This document shows positions 32,718-43,960 of a DNA stretch of 64,000 nt, piece after piece (within the stretch, counting starts at the first letter, position 1; the number at the start of each line of letters is the position of its first letter). A program made the translations under genes and the position numbers. Below the pieces are notes generated by a model. That model was not told the origin of the DNA. It saw nothing but the letters and a program-made list of their open reading frames with translations, and did not search any database. This DNA comes from Colocasia esculenta (lineage: Eukaryota > Streptophyta > Magnoliopsida > Alismatales > Araceae), in contig CM024766.1 in assembly GCA_014218235.1 (NCBI GenBank), forward strand, positions 53,677,545 to 53,741,544. The letters run 5' to 3'.

Positions 32718-35700
32718 TGTAACACCCCGGAAATTTAGTGATTTAAAATTTTAGAAATAAAGGAAGATTGTTAACGCGGATAAATAACCCGACCATAAAT
32801 TAAGTAAACATGCCGGAGAGACTTACAACATTATGTATTAATAACCCATTAACAAGATTGGGCCAATGGAGCACATTTGGCCCAAGGATAAAAATTGGGA
32901 CAAGAAAATACCCAGAAATTCGTGTATGTAATTATGCAATAATTAGGGAGGGCAATTTAGGGTTAAAATTAGGGTAATTAGTCATGTAAGGTAAGCCAAA
33001 ACCGGACCCAACCCTAAGAGGTGGTTTCCTAAACCTTTGCTACCTCCATTGGGTGAGAGAATCCCAGATTTTGGAAAGTAGAAAGCAGAATTTGCAGCCC
33101 CTTTCCTAGTCCCATTGGGTCATGAATTAGAACCCTAAATCTATAAGAACTCGTCCTTAAACTCTTGGGGAAGGTTTAGCAACAAGTTGGGGTCGTGAGC
33201 AGCAAGTTTGGAGCGCTGGAGGAGTGGAGAACGGCTGGAGAAAACGTGGTCTTCCTCAACCTCGCTCTGCATCAACCAAGAAATCTGCAGAGAGTTATTA
33301 GCATTCAAAGGTAGGTGTTCTCGGGCCAAGATTAAAGAAAACCCACACCATCATGTAGATCTTCGAGTCTAGGTTCATTTGCACTTGGTTTGGCTAATTT
33401 TCATGGAGTATACATTGTGTATTCGTAGTTGTCCCTAAGTCTCGCACAGTTAGGGCTTTTCCCGTTCTTCTCATTATGCATGTGATTTGATACCGAATTA
33501 GACTAAACTTCCTTCATCAAAGTTCTTCTAATTGTAGTCACGATCATCTTTTATGTTGGATGTTTTGTCCAAAAGTTTTTTGTTAGAGAGTTATAAGCAT
33601 GGTAAGAGAGTCGTTGCATGATACTATGATTTCGGGCTGCACTTAGCTTTATGTTCTTCATATATTTATCGGGATTCGAGACTGAATTAGATCAAACCCT
33701 CAACATTAAAGTTCTCCTAATAGTTGTCCTTGTCATATTTTGTGTTGAACATTTTACCTAAAAGTCATTCGTTAGAGAGTTATAAGTGGGGTAAGTAATT
33801 CGCTACATGAGATGTGTTTTCGGATTACCCTTGACCTATATGTTTTTTTTCTGGGAAGGCCTCTAGTGTCGACACTACTTGATCTAGTGTCGACACACTG
33901 TCCCAAATTGGCCCAAAAGGTTTTCTGGGAAGGCCTCTAGTGTCAACACTACTTGATCTAGTGTCGACACACTGTCCCATACTGGCACAACAGGTTTTCT
34001 GGGAAGGTCTCTAGTGTCGACACTACTTGATCTAGTGTCGACACCTTGTACAGACCTGTTGACTAGGTTTTCGGGGAACTGGGTCTAGTGTCGACACTAC
34101 TTGATCCTGTGTCGACACTACTTGACCAGTTCTGCATTATTTTGCCTTGTGTTTGAAGCATTGTGTCGACACCAGTAAGGGGTGTGTCGACACTACCCTT
34201 GCAAAATTGCATATCTTGGGTCTGATCATTACATGATGTCTACTAGCATGTGCATGATGTTATATAGTATGCATGGACCTAAAAGAAATCAACCCATTGA
34301 AAAATTGTAATGATACGAATATGATTCTAATGTGTAATTGTGATTGTCCTTATGTTCATTGGATTATCTTGTGATCTACCCTATTGTCAATTGATACGAT
34401 AAGAATATGATGTGAATATGGGGATGAATACATGTTAGTATGGACTTGTTAGTGAAGTTAATATCATGATTTGCATATGAGTTTCAATAGTTACATGCTT
34501 TTCGGTGTTCAATTAATTATTTGTCCATATGCATACATGCTAGGAAAGATCCGTGACTCGTCACTTGCACATTTGCACGAATAGGCACACCCTCCTTGGG
34601 GAATTGAAAGCTCTCTGCCGGTCATTCTGAATCGGCAAGGCTAGCGATCTTTTCCTTAAGACCTCCGTAAGTCTCCGTTCTATATGGATTTCCACATATA
34701 GGCCGAGCTTGTTGTACCATGAAGTACCCTGGAGATAGAGAGCACATGTTCTGTATACGATCTGTCATTAGTCATCCTCATGTCAAGACATTAATGAATT
34801 ATAAAACACAAGATACGTCGTTATACTGCCTTTGTTCTCTTGAGCTATTTGTCATACCTTGGCTCTATGAATGATCATGTTCCTTTTACTATGAGCTTGT
34901 CATTGAAACTCTGTGGCCATAATATGAATATGTTTGTTCGGCACAATATGGGACTTCGGTCCATTTGACCAATGCCTGTGCAATAAGGGCCCTGTCTGGT
35001 CCTGGGGAGGAGCGCCCCAACATACTTATTAACCGCGGGAGTATGGACTTATGGTGCGTGGCATGGCACTGATACTATATGCAAGAGTTATGAAAATTGT
35101 GCCTTTGTTTGATATGATAAGTTTGATTTGATATGATATGATAAGATTTGATATGATACGTCTGATCATGTGAATGCATGATATTTGTATGAATATGGCC
35201 AATCTCTTTTGATACGATTCTACTCTTGAAATATCTGTTCATTGTATATGCAACTCGACATTTGATCTTGAATGATATCCGTTCTACTCTGCTATTCAAT
35301 TTGTTAGTATTGCATGCATTGTCATCATATACATGTTCATATCTTGCCTATTTAAAATGATAATCATGTATACTAGTGCCCGCACAATATTGAGATGTAA
35401 ATCCTACTGAGCTAGTTCGCTCACCCTATCATCCTGCCCTTTTCAGGTAGTGATGAGGAACCAGTGGCGTTCGATGGGACCGGGCAAGAGTGATGAGCAC
35501 CCGCTATATGAGAAGTTGATAGTCTAAGAATAGTTGTTTGAGTAGTCGATGTATTAGAGAAACATTTTCATTTGAATAATGAACCCTTTTTCAGTGAGTC
35601 CTTCTTATGTAAGGTTGTAACTAGTGGATTGAAATGGAATAAAGAGTACCTTTGATGACGTTATTAAGGTCTCAAATGTGTGGTTATATGTAATTGTTAC

Positions 35701-35785
35701 TCTGCATTACTCAACTGTGGTACGTCTATTTGTATCGTTCACGTCTCCCTGTATTTATTCCGCTGCTAAATGTCGGGGTGTGACA
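32718..35785 (+). repeat. Gypsy E 3' LTR
   Basis: TGTAACACCCCGG to CGGGGTGTGACA, 3,068 bp, co-linear with the 5' LTR without net indels. Differences are mostly transitions. The 74-bp array lies at 33846-34143 and the hairpin series at about 34617-34728. Confidence 0.95.
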
Positions 35786-35790
35786 GTTGA

Positions 35791-37714
35791 TATAGCAGAA
35801 GTCGTTGTACATCTGGAATTGCCGGATGAATCTGATCTCTTTCTGAATAAAAGGCCCCCAGGTGTTCTTGTGATGAATCTGGAACCACTAAGAGAGAGTT
35901 AAAGGGGAATCTCTGGGTGGATACCTGGCTGATCGAGCTCGAAGGAACTGACTGTATAGAACTTTGTGGCCGCGAGCCCACTGATCTTCAGTTTTGGCTT
36001 TCGTCAAGGAGAAAACTTTTGACTGTTGAGCCTTGGATAGAAAAGAATAAGGAAAGATGGTGGTGAGATGGTTGGTCAGATTTAGGAATGGGAGACCAGA
36101 AATGGTGGCAAAAGTGACTTTAAGAAGAAATTCTTCATATAAGGATTTGTGTTTATTTTCAATAGAAAGGGAAAACCAAAGAGGTGGATAGCAAGGTTCA
36201 GAAGAGACAGGGTGAGTAGAAGTAAGTCTCCTCTTCTTAGGGACATGGCTAGAAGAGTCTGTCCGGTGGATATGAGTCCCAATAGCCAGGACTGAACAAA
36301 GTATTGCTACTTCAAATTCATCCTTGATGTCTTAGATTTCAGTATGGACAAGTTGGGCACCCTCAGGAATAATGGTAATAAACGAAGGAGGATTAGGTGG
36401 ATGAAGGAGTGATTGAGGAGTAACATAGGGGATATCAGATGGTCCTGAAGAGGAAGGACCAGAGGAAGGGGCTTCAGCAGATGAAGAAGCTGGAGGAACC
36501 TCAACGGACGAAGGAATAATAGTGGAGGAGGCAGGAGATGAAGTAGACTGGGAAGGAAAAGGTGTAGGAGAAGATATGGTTCTAGGACGAGGTCATTTGA
36601 AGGTGGTAGGTGCTAGAGGTGCAGTGGAGGATGTGGGTGGAGAAGGAGGGTCTGGAGTTGGAATAGAGGAAGAAGCAGGGGGCTCTAGATCTATAGCCGG
36701 TCCTTCTGCTCTTGCAACTACTGATTCCACCTGCCCTGATGAGCCTGATGCATTCTCTGCCGGCCCTGTTGGTCCAAACACTTCTGCAACGACTAGTTCT
36801 GTAGTGTGCACATCTTCAACACCCTTTGGCTCTGATGGCCCTGCTGGATCTTCAGACATTGGCCCTGAAGGCCGCTCTTCTACACTAGTCTGCTCTGCAT
36901 TGATAGGCCCGGATGGCCTAACTTCCTCTTGAATTGGCCTTGAAGGCCAGACTTCATCATCAACAGATGGCCCTGAAGGCCTTGAGCTGCTAGCAGGAGG
37001 GGCATGAATTGGTAAATGCTCCCTCATAAAAACTGACAAGTCAAGAACTGTTTATTTCATCCTGACCAACTCACTTTTCAAATGTTGGAGCTCAGAAGTC
37101 AATGCTCCAACAGAAGTAGCTGACTGGCTCTGGCTTATGAATATAGAGGCTATATCTGAACGAACAGAGCACAGTATGGACCCTTGTTCATCCAATCTTT
37201 CAACAATGGGCTTCATGTTGATTTTCAGTTTCTTCTGCCTTGGCCTCCTATGTGGCTTCCTGGTAAGGAGGGGAATATCCCGAGCCACTTCTTTTCCTTT
37301 ATTACTTGCCCTTACAACGGGCTCCACATTATCATCATTATCGTCTTCACCTGAGGCACTTTCCATAATACCTTCTCTGAACTGATCATCAACGGGGGTA
37401 CTAGCAGTGCGCTCCCCCTGAAGTGTTGCTTCTTTCTCAAATGAATGCTCCCCCTCAATAGGAGCATCCTCCATGAAAACATCATCAGTGTGGCCTGATG
37501 CCACAACATCTGCTACTGATTCACTAGACCTTTCAGGCTCCCCTTGAGTGCTAGGAATGGATTCCAGCACATCTCTTAGAACAGATGCCACAATTGTGGT
37601 GGGGATGATAGCCTCTGAAACTCGCATAACTGGCTCAATATTGTCTTGAGGAATATCTTCAATCTGGCTTCCAGTGACCACAGATTCTTCTGCTCTGACC
37701 TCTGCTGCTGTTGC
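35791..37714 (-). pseudogene. D extra 3' ORF, middle segment
   Basis: Minus-strand segment between solo LTR G and gypsy E. Joined across G it continues segment 1, and across E it continues segment 3 in frame. It begins with an acidic region (37052-37681: IEDIPQDNIEPVMRVSE), a basic patch (RKPHRRPRQKKLKINMKP) that could act in nuclear or nucleic-acid binding, and a short coiled-coil-like part (LTSELQHLKSELVRMK). A Pro/Ser/Gly-rich stretch follows (36593-37039: repeated RPSGP), then a Ser/Pro-rich linker and a part with LLKVTFATISGLPFLNL. Several in-frame stops. Long low-complexity linkers are known in 3' ORFs of SIRE elements; the function here is unknown. Confidence 0.62.
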
Positions 37715-38291
37715 TGTAACGGCCCTGGATATCTATACCAAATAAGGGTCCATATGCAGATCCGTCTCCCGCGAATGGACCGAAGTCTCGCAAGGGATAG
37801 CTCGTACACGTGTTCAGGAAGAATATAAAAGACAAACCACAACAGTAAGAGACACAAGAAAGAACATGTGCTCATATCTGCATATAACAATTTACAACTG
37901 TCCCATTACATTATTACATGTCCAAATTAAGAAGAGTACCACTACCTGGGGCATACCCTGAGGGAGCACAAGCTCACACAACTGTACTAACACTACTGCT
38001 GGTGGTACAAGTCTGTCACAACACCTTCGCAAGACACACCATTGGTAAACCCTGAAAAGAACTGTAAGGGAGTAAGCCTCAACAAGTCATTGGCTCAGTA
38101 GGGGACCACCCAAAGCCACACGCAATACGGGAGGACCTCAACCCCAATGGGTCTCACTGGCAACACCGGTAGCCAACCCACATCATGCTCACAACAAAGC
38201 ATAATTATATCAATTAACACAAATCCCAGAAAGAAGAAGAGATAACAGAACTAGCACCACGCTACTAGTCTACCCAATAACTGTAAAACCT

Positions 38292-38792
38292 AGGCTACAA
38301 GCCTCACAGGCACACCACCTCAACAACTGGTCACCTAAGCTGTAAGCCACACAGGCAAAGCATTGCCTAAGCTACTAGCTTCATTGGCAAGCCTCCAACA
38401 TATGGGTAACATGACTGCTAACCAAGAGCTAATCCTTTATACCCTTAAACCACGATATATCGAATGTCACACTTAAGTAACAGGACTGGCTACCACGAGG
38501 CCAATCCATCGCACACTAAACCTTATTCAGAAACTTACCCAAGAAAGGGTAAAACACAACAAGTGGAAGGTCTCACCACACGACCTCCACTTCACCACCT
38601 GAAAAGGCTAGTACTCAGCGTATCACGAGAAACCAGTACCCACAAAGGGTATAGGTACCTACCACTACGAGGTACCACCACTGAAACACAAACACAACTG
38701 TGCCACCACCAGGGCACACCACAACCAGTCAACCACAACTAGTGAGTCTCCGCTCACTAACTACAACGTCAACCGTGCCAACACCATGGCAC
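38292..38792 (+). other. Dense hairpin series in LTR G
   Basis: Perfect inverted repeats in order: AGGCT/AGCCT (38292-38304), AAGCT/AGCTT (38369-38381), TTACCC/GGGTAA (38535-38552), GGTACC/GGTACC (38654-38676), GTGCC/GGCAC (38700-38717), TAGTGAG/CTCACTA (38740-38759), GTGCCA/TGGCAC (38775-38792). Loops are 3 to 11 nt. Approximate, longer repeats of AAGC(T)..CACAGGCA phrases surround the first two. Confidence 0.65.
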
Positions 38793-39954
38793 ACCTCAAC
38801 GGGTAAAACCATAGTTAACACACGCTACAACTAATAGCAAAGCACGACGCCACCACACGGGACATACTACTGGTTCATGACGCCAGTATCCAACCCGGAC
38901 AACACAACACAAGAACTACCTCTCAGTCTCGTAGTCACGGACGTAAGGTCCAACTGCCGCTCCACAACAGTAAGTAAAGCCAAAGAACTGTGGAGACCAA
39001 CCAAACCACCACAACCTACAGGTCACACACCCTGCAGGCCCATGTCTGGCACCTTTAGAGACTCTGGCCCGAGCTCTCTAAAGTGAGGCACTGGTAACAG
39101 GACTAGCTGGGGCCCAGTACGTCTACTGGTGTCTGTAACCCTCAACCACAAGTGCGCTATAAGTGACTAAAACACAAACTCTCACGAGTTACTGTCCCAC
39201 TGTCGTCTTTCCCTCAGTCGGACGTACTACTCAAACACAAGAGTGAGGGTGTCCAGGAAGACGACAAGACCTTGACGGTACCACTGCACCGGGACAAGCC
39301 CCGAGCACACACAGGTGCCTGGCTCACACAAAACCTGGGGCACCCAACTGAAGAGGTATTCCGGAATAGGCGCCGGACCACCACACTCGGCTAGTATATA
39401 AACCACGGCATATATATTTACTTACATAATTTTTGTTACAAACCATGGTAGCCATTCATAATCTGGCCTATCATCGGTCACCATGTGACCTCCAAACCAT
39501 CTCACACTAGTACACACCTATATCATAATAGTACAACACAACCTTGCCTGTCATTGGTCACTCTGTGACCTCTATAGCAATACACATTACTTAACACATA
39601 TATCATTGTAATACTCTTTAAAAGACAACAATAGACTAGGGCTAGGTTCATATCCGACCTTCATTGCCCTGTCACCTCATACTAATTATACAAATTACAT
39701 TACAATAATCATCACGTTGAACCACTAGCCATGCATACACATGCACGGCACTCAAACCGTGTAAATGTCACGTAAAAGCATGCTCACTTCGTGAGCACCA
39801 CCCTTATAACGTAAACCACACACAAACGATGCGCTAACCACACTCACTGAGCGCTACAAGTGCCAATGCATCATTAGCATTGCCATGCACAATAATTAAA
39901 TGATAATAGGATAATCGTACCATTAAAACAAACACCACAAGCACACTCGACTGT

Positions 39955-40700
39955 GGTCGCGACATGGGGTTCAGTCGCAATCAGGTCGCGACACCCCGAT
40001 AGACCACGATCAGAATTACTAACGTGGTAGGACCCAACGGCGCCATGAGATCGCGCCACCCCGACATGTCGTGATAGGAAACCTTGTCGCGACGGGTCGG
40101 CCTATCGCGACCTGGTCGCGACAGTAGGGTTCGTCGCCTTCTCAGGCGAAAACCCTAATCCGGGAACCATCTCTTGATTTTCCATGCAAACCACCCCACA
40201 TGATGTTTCAACCCGGTTTTCATGCTCATTTCACCTCCTAGACATGGTATCTACTATTTTTAAAGCGGTAAATACACTATCATGCAATCTACGTAACAAA
40301 TCGAGGTAGAACTCCCTACCTTCACGAAGAACGCGCAATCCACGCATGGCGCGGCATTTCCCCCACTCCTCGCGACGTCCTCGCATCGAGAGCGCGTCGA
40401 ACACCACGCCAGAACGCCAAATCGCCTTGAAATCCACCACAGCACCTCCCCTGGGTCGAGCAGAGCTTGTGAAAGCTCTGTTCGGCCAACCTTCTTAAAA
40501 ATCGCACAGCGGTTGGGAACGCGACATAGGCCTACGTCGCGACCTGATCGCGACCTAGGTGACCGTCGCCTTCCCACACCTGACGTCAACAGGCCGCTCC
40601 AGCGTGCGACATGCGGCGCACATGTAGACTCGACCCAAAGCAGCGGCAACCAGAACGCGACCCTCACTACCGTCGCATTCAGAACGCTACCTACACCCCC
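39955..40700. repeat. TCGCGAC box cluster in LTR G
   Basis: Boxes such as GGTCGCGACA, TGGTCGCGACAGT and ACGTCGCGACCTGATC in two groups (39955-40140, 40515-40700). They resemble the cluster in LTR A but sit in otherwise different sequence. Confidence 0.65.
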
Positions 40701-40901
40701 GTCGCGTTCACATCCAGTGAACCAACGGGCACTACGGGCCTAACCTGCCGGCCCACTAAGCTCCACACAACGCGCGGAAACCTCGACCAAGGCCCAATGA
40801 CGCCATATTGGTTATGAGCACTACACCAAAACCAATAAACGCAGATCTGAACTACCATTAAATGACGATCCACGAAGATCCGAAAAATGTGCTATGTTAC
40901 A

Positions 40902-41953
40902 GCTGCTGCTTGATCCATTGCAATTTTTGAACTAACAACTTCCTGTTGTTGTTCTTGCACTATATGCGCTACTGCAGGTTGTTGATCTTCTTGCTCAACT
41001 GGTACATCTGCTGCTACTGCTGCTTCTGCTACCTCTTCTAGAACTTCTTGGGCTTCGCCGATGATGGCCTCACCCTTAGCCACTGAGGTCTTGGTCCACA
41101 CACCACCAACCAAAGAGAAACCACTCTTTTTCAAGTTCCTACTGCGAATGGCCTGCCCCATCATTTTTGACACCATCCTAGACAGATTAATGCCACAATG
41201 TTGGAAAATCTTGGTCAGTAAATGGGCGTAAGGTAAGGACACATTCAATTTACTTTTCTTGTCCCAAACCTGAGCATGTGCAAACTTCATCCTTTCTATT
41301 ATAACCTCAACCATGTTTATGCTCTGGTTCTAGATAGCCCAGAACATCATATCAGAGTCCACCTTAGTACATGTAGAGAAGGTGGCACTCCTAGGAACCA
41401 GTATCTGACAAACTATAAAGTGCAGAATGCAATTGAATGCATTCAATTGGTTAATATCCAACTTGCCATCCTTCAATCTGAACTTGGGACCAACAATCCC
41501 CAAACCTTTCACCTGAATGTCGACAGTGTGAACTCCACTGTGACCGGAGGTGGATACACCAAATAATGACTCTAAAAGCTCATAAGTGATGCAAATCCGG
41601 GTTCCTTTGACAGAGGATGTCAAGGACCCATCTTCCTCAGACTTCAAGCAAACATAAAACGCCTTCACTAGGTCTAGATAACTCACCTCTGACAGGGTTG
41701 CCATCTTCGTCCATTTCATTCTTTCCATCGCTGCTGTGATGCTATGCATTCCATTCTTCTCCAAATCTGCAACGTCTACTGCTTTGTTGCCACAGACCTT
41801 CGTCTTCACTGACGTAAACCTTTCCTGCTGCTCGGCGGTGAGGAATGCAGCTCCATAGCCCCCGACGGTGCTAGAAATTCCAGAAACGACTATGGTTTTG
41901 AATAGGGAAAGGTTCTGGATGATTGGAAGGAAGATTGGAGCAGAAACCCTCAA
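40902..41953 (-). pseudogene. D extra 3' ORF, N-terminal segment (putative plant transposon protein domain)
   Basis: Starts at the ATG at 41953; one in-frame TAG near 41328, then open to the G insertion. The order of blocks (YLDLVKAFYVCL, VKGTRICITYELLESLFGV, NQLNAFNCILHFIVCQILVP, ERMKFAHAQVWDKKSKL, LPYAHLLTKIFQHCGINL) matches, from memory, the uncharacterised 'putative plant transposon protein' family often found in plant retroelements (Transposase_32-type Pfam entry; name to be verified). The tail is Ala/Glu/Gln-rich (VAEAAVAADVPVEQED). It starts about 340 bp after pol ends. No catalytic residues are obvious, and the function is unknown. Confidence 0.65.
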
Positions 41954-42289
41954 GAAATTTCTTGCGGGAAAAAGTGGAAACTTTGAAATTGCACGAAGTC
42001 GATGCCGGAGTCGATAGGTTTATCGTCTCAGGCAAGTCGAAAGAGATGAGTGTCGGAGGTGAATCAGTATGGCACAGATTTTGGGTTCTTTATCAGATAA
42101 AGGGAAGGCGCCATAATGGCAGAAAACGACAAGAGACAGGTTCGAAAAGAATAAACTCTTATAAAAATTATGAACCGGCATTGATATATAAGATGCAAGC
42201 AATATTTGAAGAATTTGCTTAATTTTAAGGGGAAAAATAATTGATATTATGAACTTATTTATTATTTCAGTTAATTATAGATAAATCTA
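41954..42289 (-). other. D spacer between pol and extra 3' ORF
   Basis: About 340 bp without a supported gene; AT-rich near 42180-42280. A splice acceptor or internal start for the downstream ORF could lie here, but none is evident by eye. Confidence 0.4.
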
Positions 42290-43903
42290 TCACAAATTGT
42301 ACATGCCTAATTCCCTTCTAAGAGACGTAAATCTCTCTTCAGGTAAGGCCTTTGTGAAGATATCTGCTAACTGATTTTAAGTATCAATAAAGGAAATATC
42401 TATGTTACCATTGGCTACATGATCACGAATAAAGTGATATCTAACCTCTATATGCTTTGTCCTTGAGTGCTGAACTGGATTTTTGGTGAGATTAATGGCA
42501 CTGGTGTTGTCGCACAGCAGGGGAATTGTCTTGATATGTATCCCATAATCCTCAAGTTGCTGCTTAATCCATAGGAGTTGTGTACAACAGCTTCCAGCAG
42601 CTACGTACTCAGCTTCAGTTGTTGACAGGGCTACTGAATTTTGCTTCTTTGAAGACCATGAAATTAGACATCCTGCAAGAAATTGACAACAACCACTGGT
42701 GCTTTTTCTATCTATTTTGCATCCAGTGTAGTCAGCATCAGAGTATCCTACTAAATTAATTTCGCATGATTTTGGATACTATAGACCTAGATCATAAGTT
42801 CTAGTCAAGTATCTAAAAATTCTTTTGACAGAAATTAAATGAGACTATTTAGGGTCTGCTTGATACCTAGCACATATGCATACACTAAATAATATGTCGG
42901 GTCTACTGGCAGTTAAATAGAGTAATGAACCTATCATACCTCTGTAGACCTTTTGATCTACCTTCTTACCATCCTTGTCACTGTCCAATCTTGTTGATGT
43001 ACTCATCGGTGTTGACAGTGGCTTAGCGCTTTCAAATCCAAACTTCTTTAAAAGTTCCTTGGTGTATTTGGCTTGACAAATGTGAGTTCCTTCCTTTCCT
43101 TGCTTGATTTGCAATTCGAGGAAGTAGTTAAGCTCCCCCATCATGTTCATTTCAAATTCTCCCTGCATAAGCTTTTCGAAGTACTTGCAAAGGGATTCGT
43201 CAGTAGAACCAAAAATTATATCATCCACATAGATTTGTACAAGCAGCACATTTTTGGCTTTAGATTTGATGAATAATGTGCTATCTACTTTTCCTCTAGT
43301 AAAACCATGGTTTAACAAAAATGCACTTAATCTTTCATACCATACTCTAGGTGCTTGCTTTAAACCATATAATGCCTTATGTAATTTGAAAACATGATTT
43401 AGAAAATCAATATCATCAAAACCAGGAGGTTGTTCTGCATAAACTTCCTCCATTATATATCCATTTAAAAAGGTGGATTTTACATCCATTTGAAAAAGTT
43501 TTAAATCTAATGCTGATACAAAAGCAAGTAAGATTCTAATTGCCTCAAGTCTAGCTACTGGTGCATAGGTTTCATCGAAATCTATGCCTTCCTCTTGGGA
43601 ATAGCCTTGAGCTACCAATCTAGCCTTGTTTCTACTGATCACACCAGCTTCATCCAATTTGTTCTTGAACACCCATTTGGTGCCAATCACAGGATGATAT
43701 GATGGTCTCGGAACAAGTGACCATATATGGTTTCTCTTGAACTGATTAAGTTCATCTTGCATGGCTAATATCCAAGATTCATCAGATAGTGCTTCATTGA
43801 CTGTCTTAGGCTCTATTTGAGATACAAAAGCTAGGTAGTCACAAGGAATTATGTTACCTCTGGTTCTTACCCCAACCGATGGATCACCAATGATATTGTC
43901 CAA
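42290..43903 (-). pseudogene. Copia D reverse transcriptase and RNase H
   Basis: Open for 352 codons (to 42845), then continues in frame through a few stops to a TGA at 42290. RT blocks: WVFKNKLDEAGVISRNKARL, AQGYSQEEGIDFDETYAPVA, KSTFLNGYIMEEVYAEQPPG, the catalytic YVDD in LLVQIYVDDIIFGST. RNase H: YSDADYTGCKIDRKSTSG, VALSTAEAEYVAA, DNTSAINLTKNPV, and an end of RRELGMYNL. In-frame stops after ADPK (42843-42845), near 42780 and near 42380. The order integrase then RT confirms copia. Confidence 0.93.
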
Positions 43904-43960
43904 TGGGTGATCCTTTTTTTATCTCCATTCCTTTGGTAGATTGTCATGTGATATGTCTTT

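Larger units (their letters stand above)
21040..35785 (+). mobile_element. Ty3/gypsy chromovirus E (Tekay-like), complete ends, TSD GTTGA
   Basis: Plus-strand element with two 3,068-bp LTRs (21040-24107 and 32718-35785), primer site, gag-pol, polypurine tract AGTGGGGGAGGAT, and a perfect GTTGA duplication (21035-21039, 35786-35790). It is inserted in D's extra ORF and itself split by solo LTR H. The two LTRs are close (7 differences in the first 110 bp, sparser later), so it is younger than D. Coding capacity is lost through several indels and stops. Confidence 0.96.
37715..40901 (+). mobile_element. Gypsy-type solo LTR G (3.2 kb), near-perfect TSD
   Basis: TGTAACGGCCCTGG to CTATGTTACA; the start matches the plus orientation of other gypsy LTRs here. 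Flanks are GTTGC (37710-37714) and GCTGC (40902-40906), one mismatch. D's ORF continues across it. There is no internal region. It has a dense hairpin series at 38292-38792 and TCGCGAC boxes at 39955-40140 and 40515-40700. The many small ORFs on both strands have no recognisable content. Confidence 0.85.

Noticed and set aside
36522..36932. Gly/Glu- then Ser/Gly-rich plus-strand ORF
   Set aside because: Antisense shadow of the Pro/Ser/Gly-rich linker of D's extra ORF.
40892..41953. Independent host gene of transposon-protein type
   Set aside because: It lies on the same strand right after D's pol and its frame continues in segments up to D's polypurine tract, so it belongs to the element.
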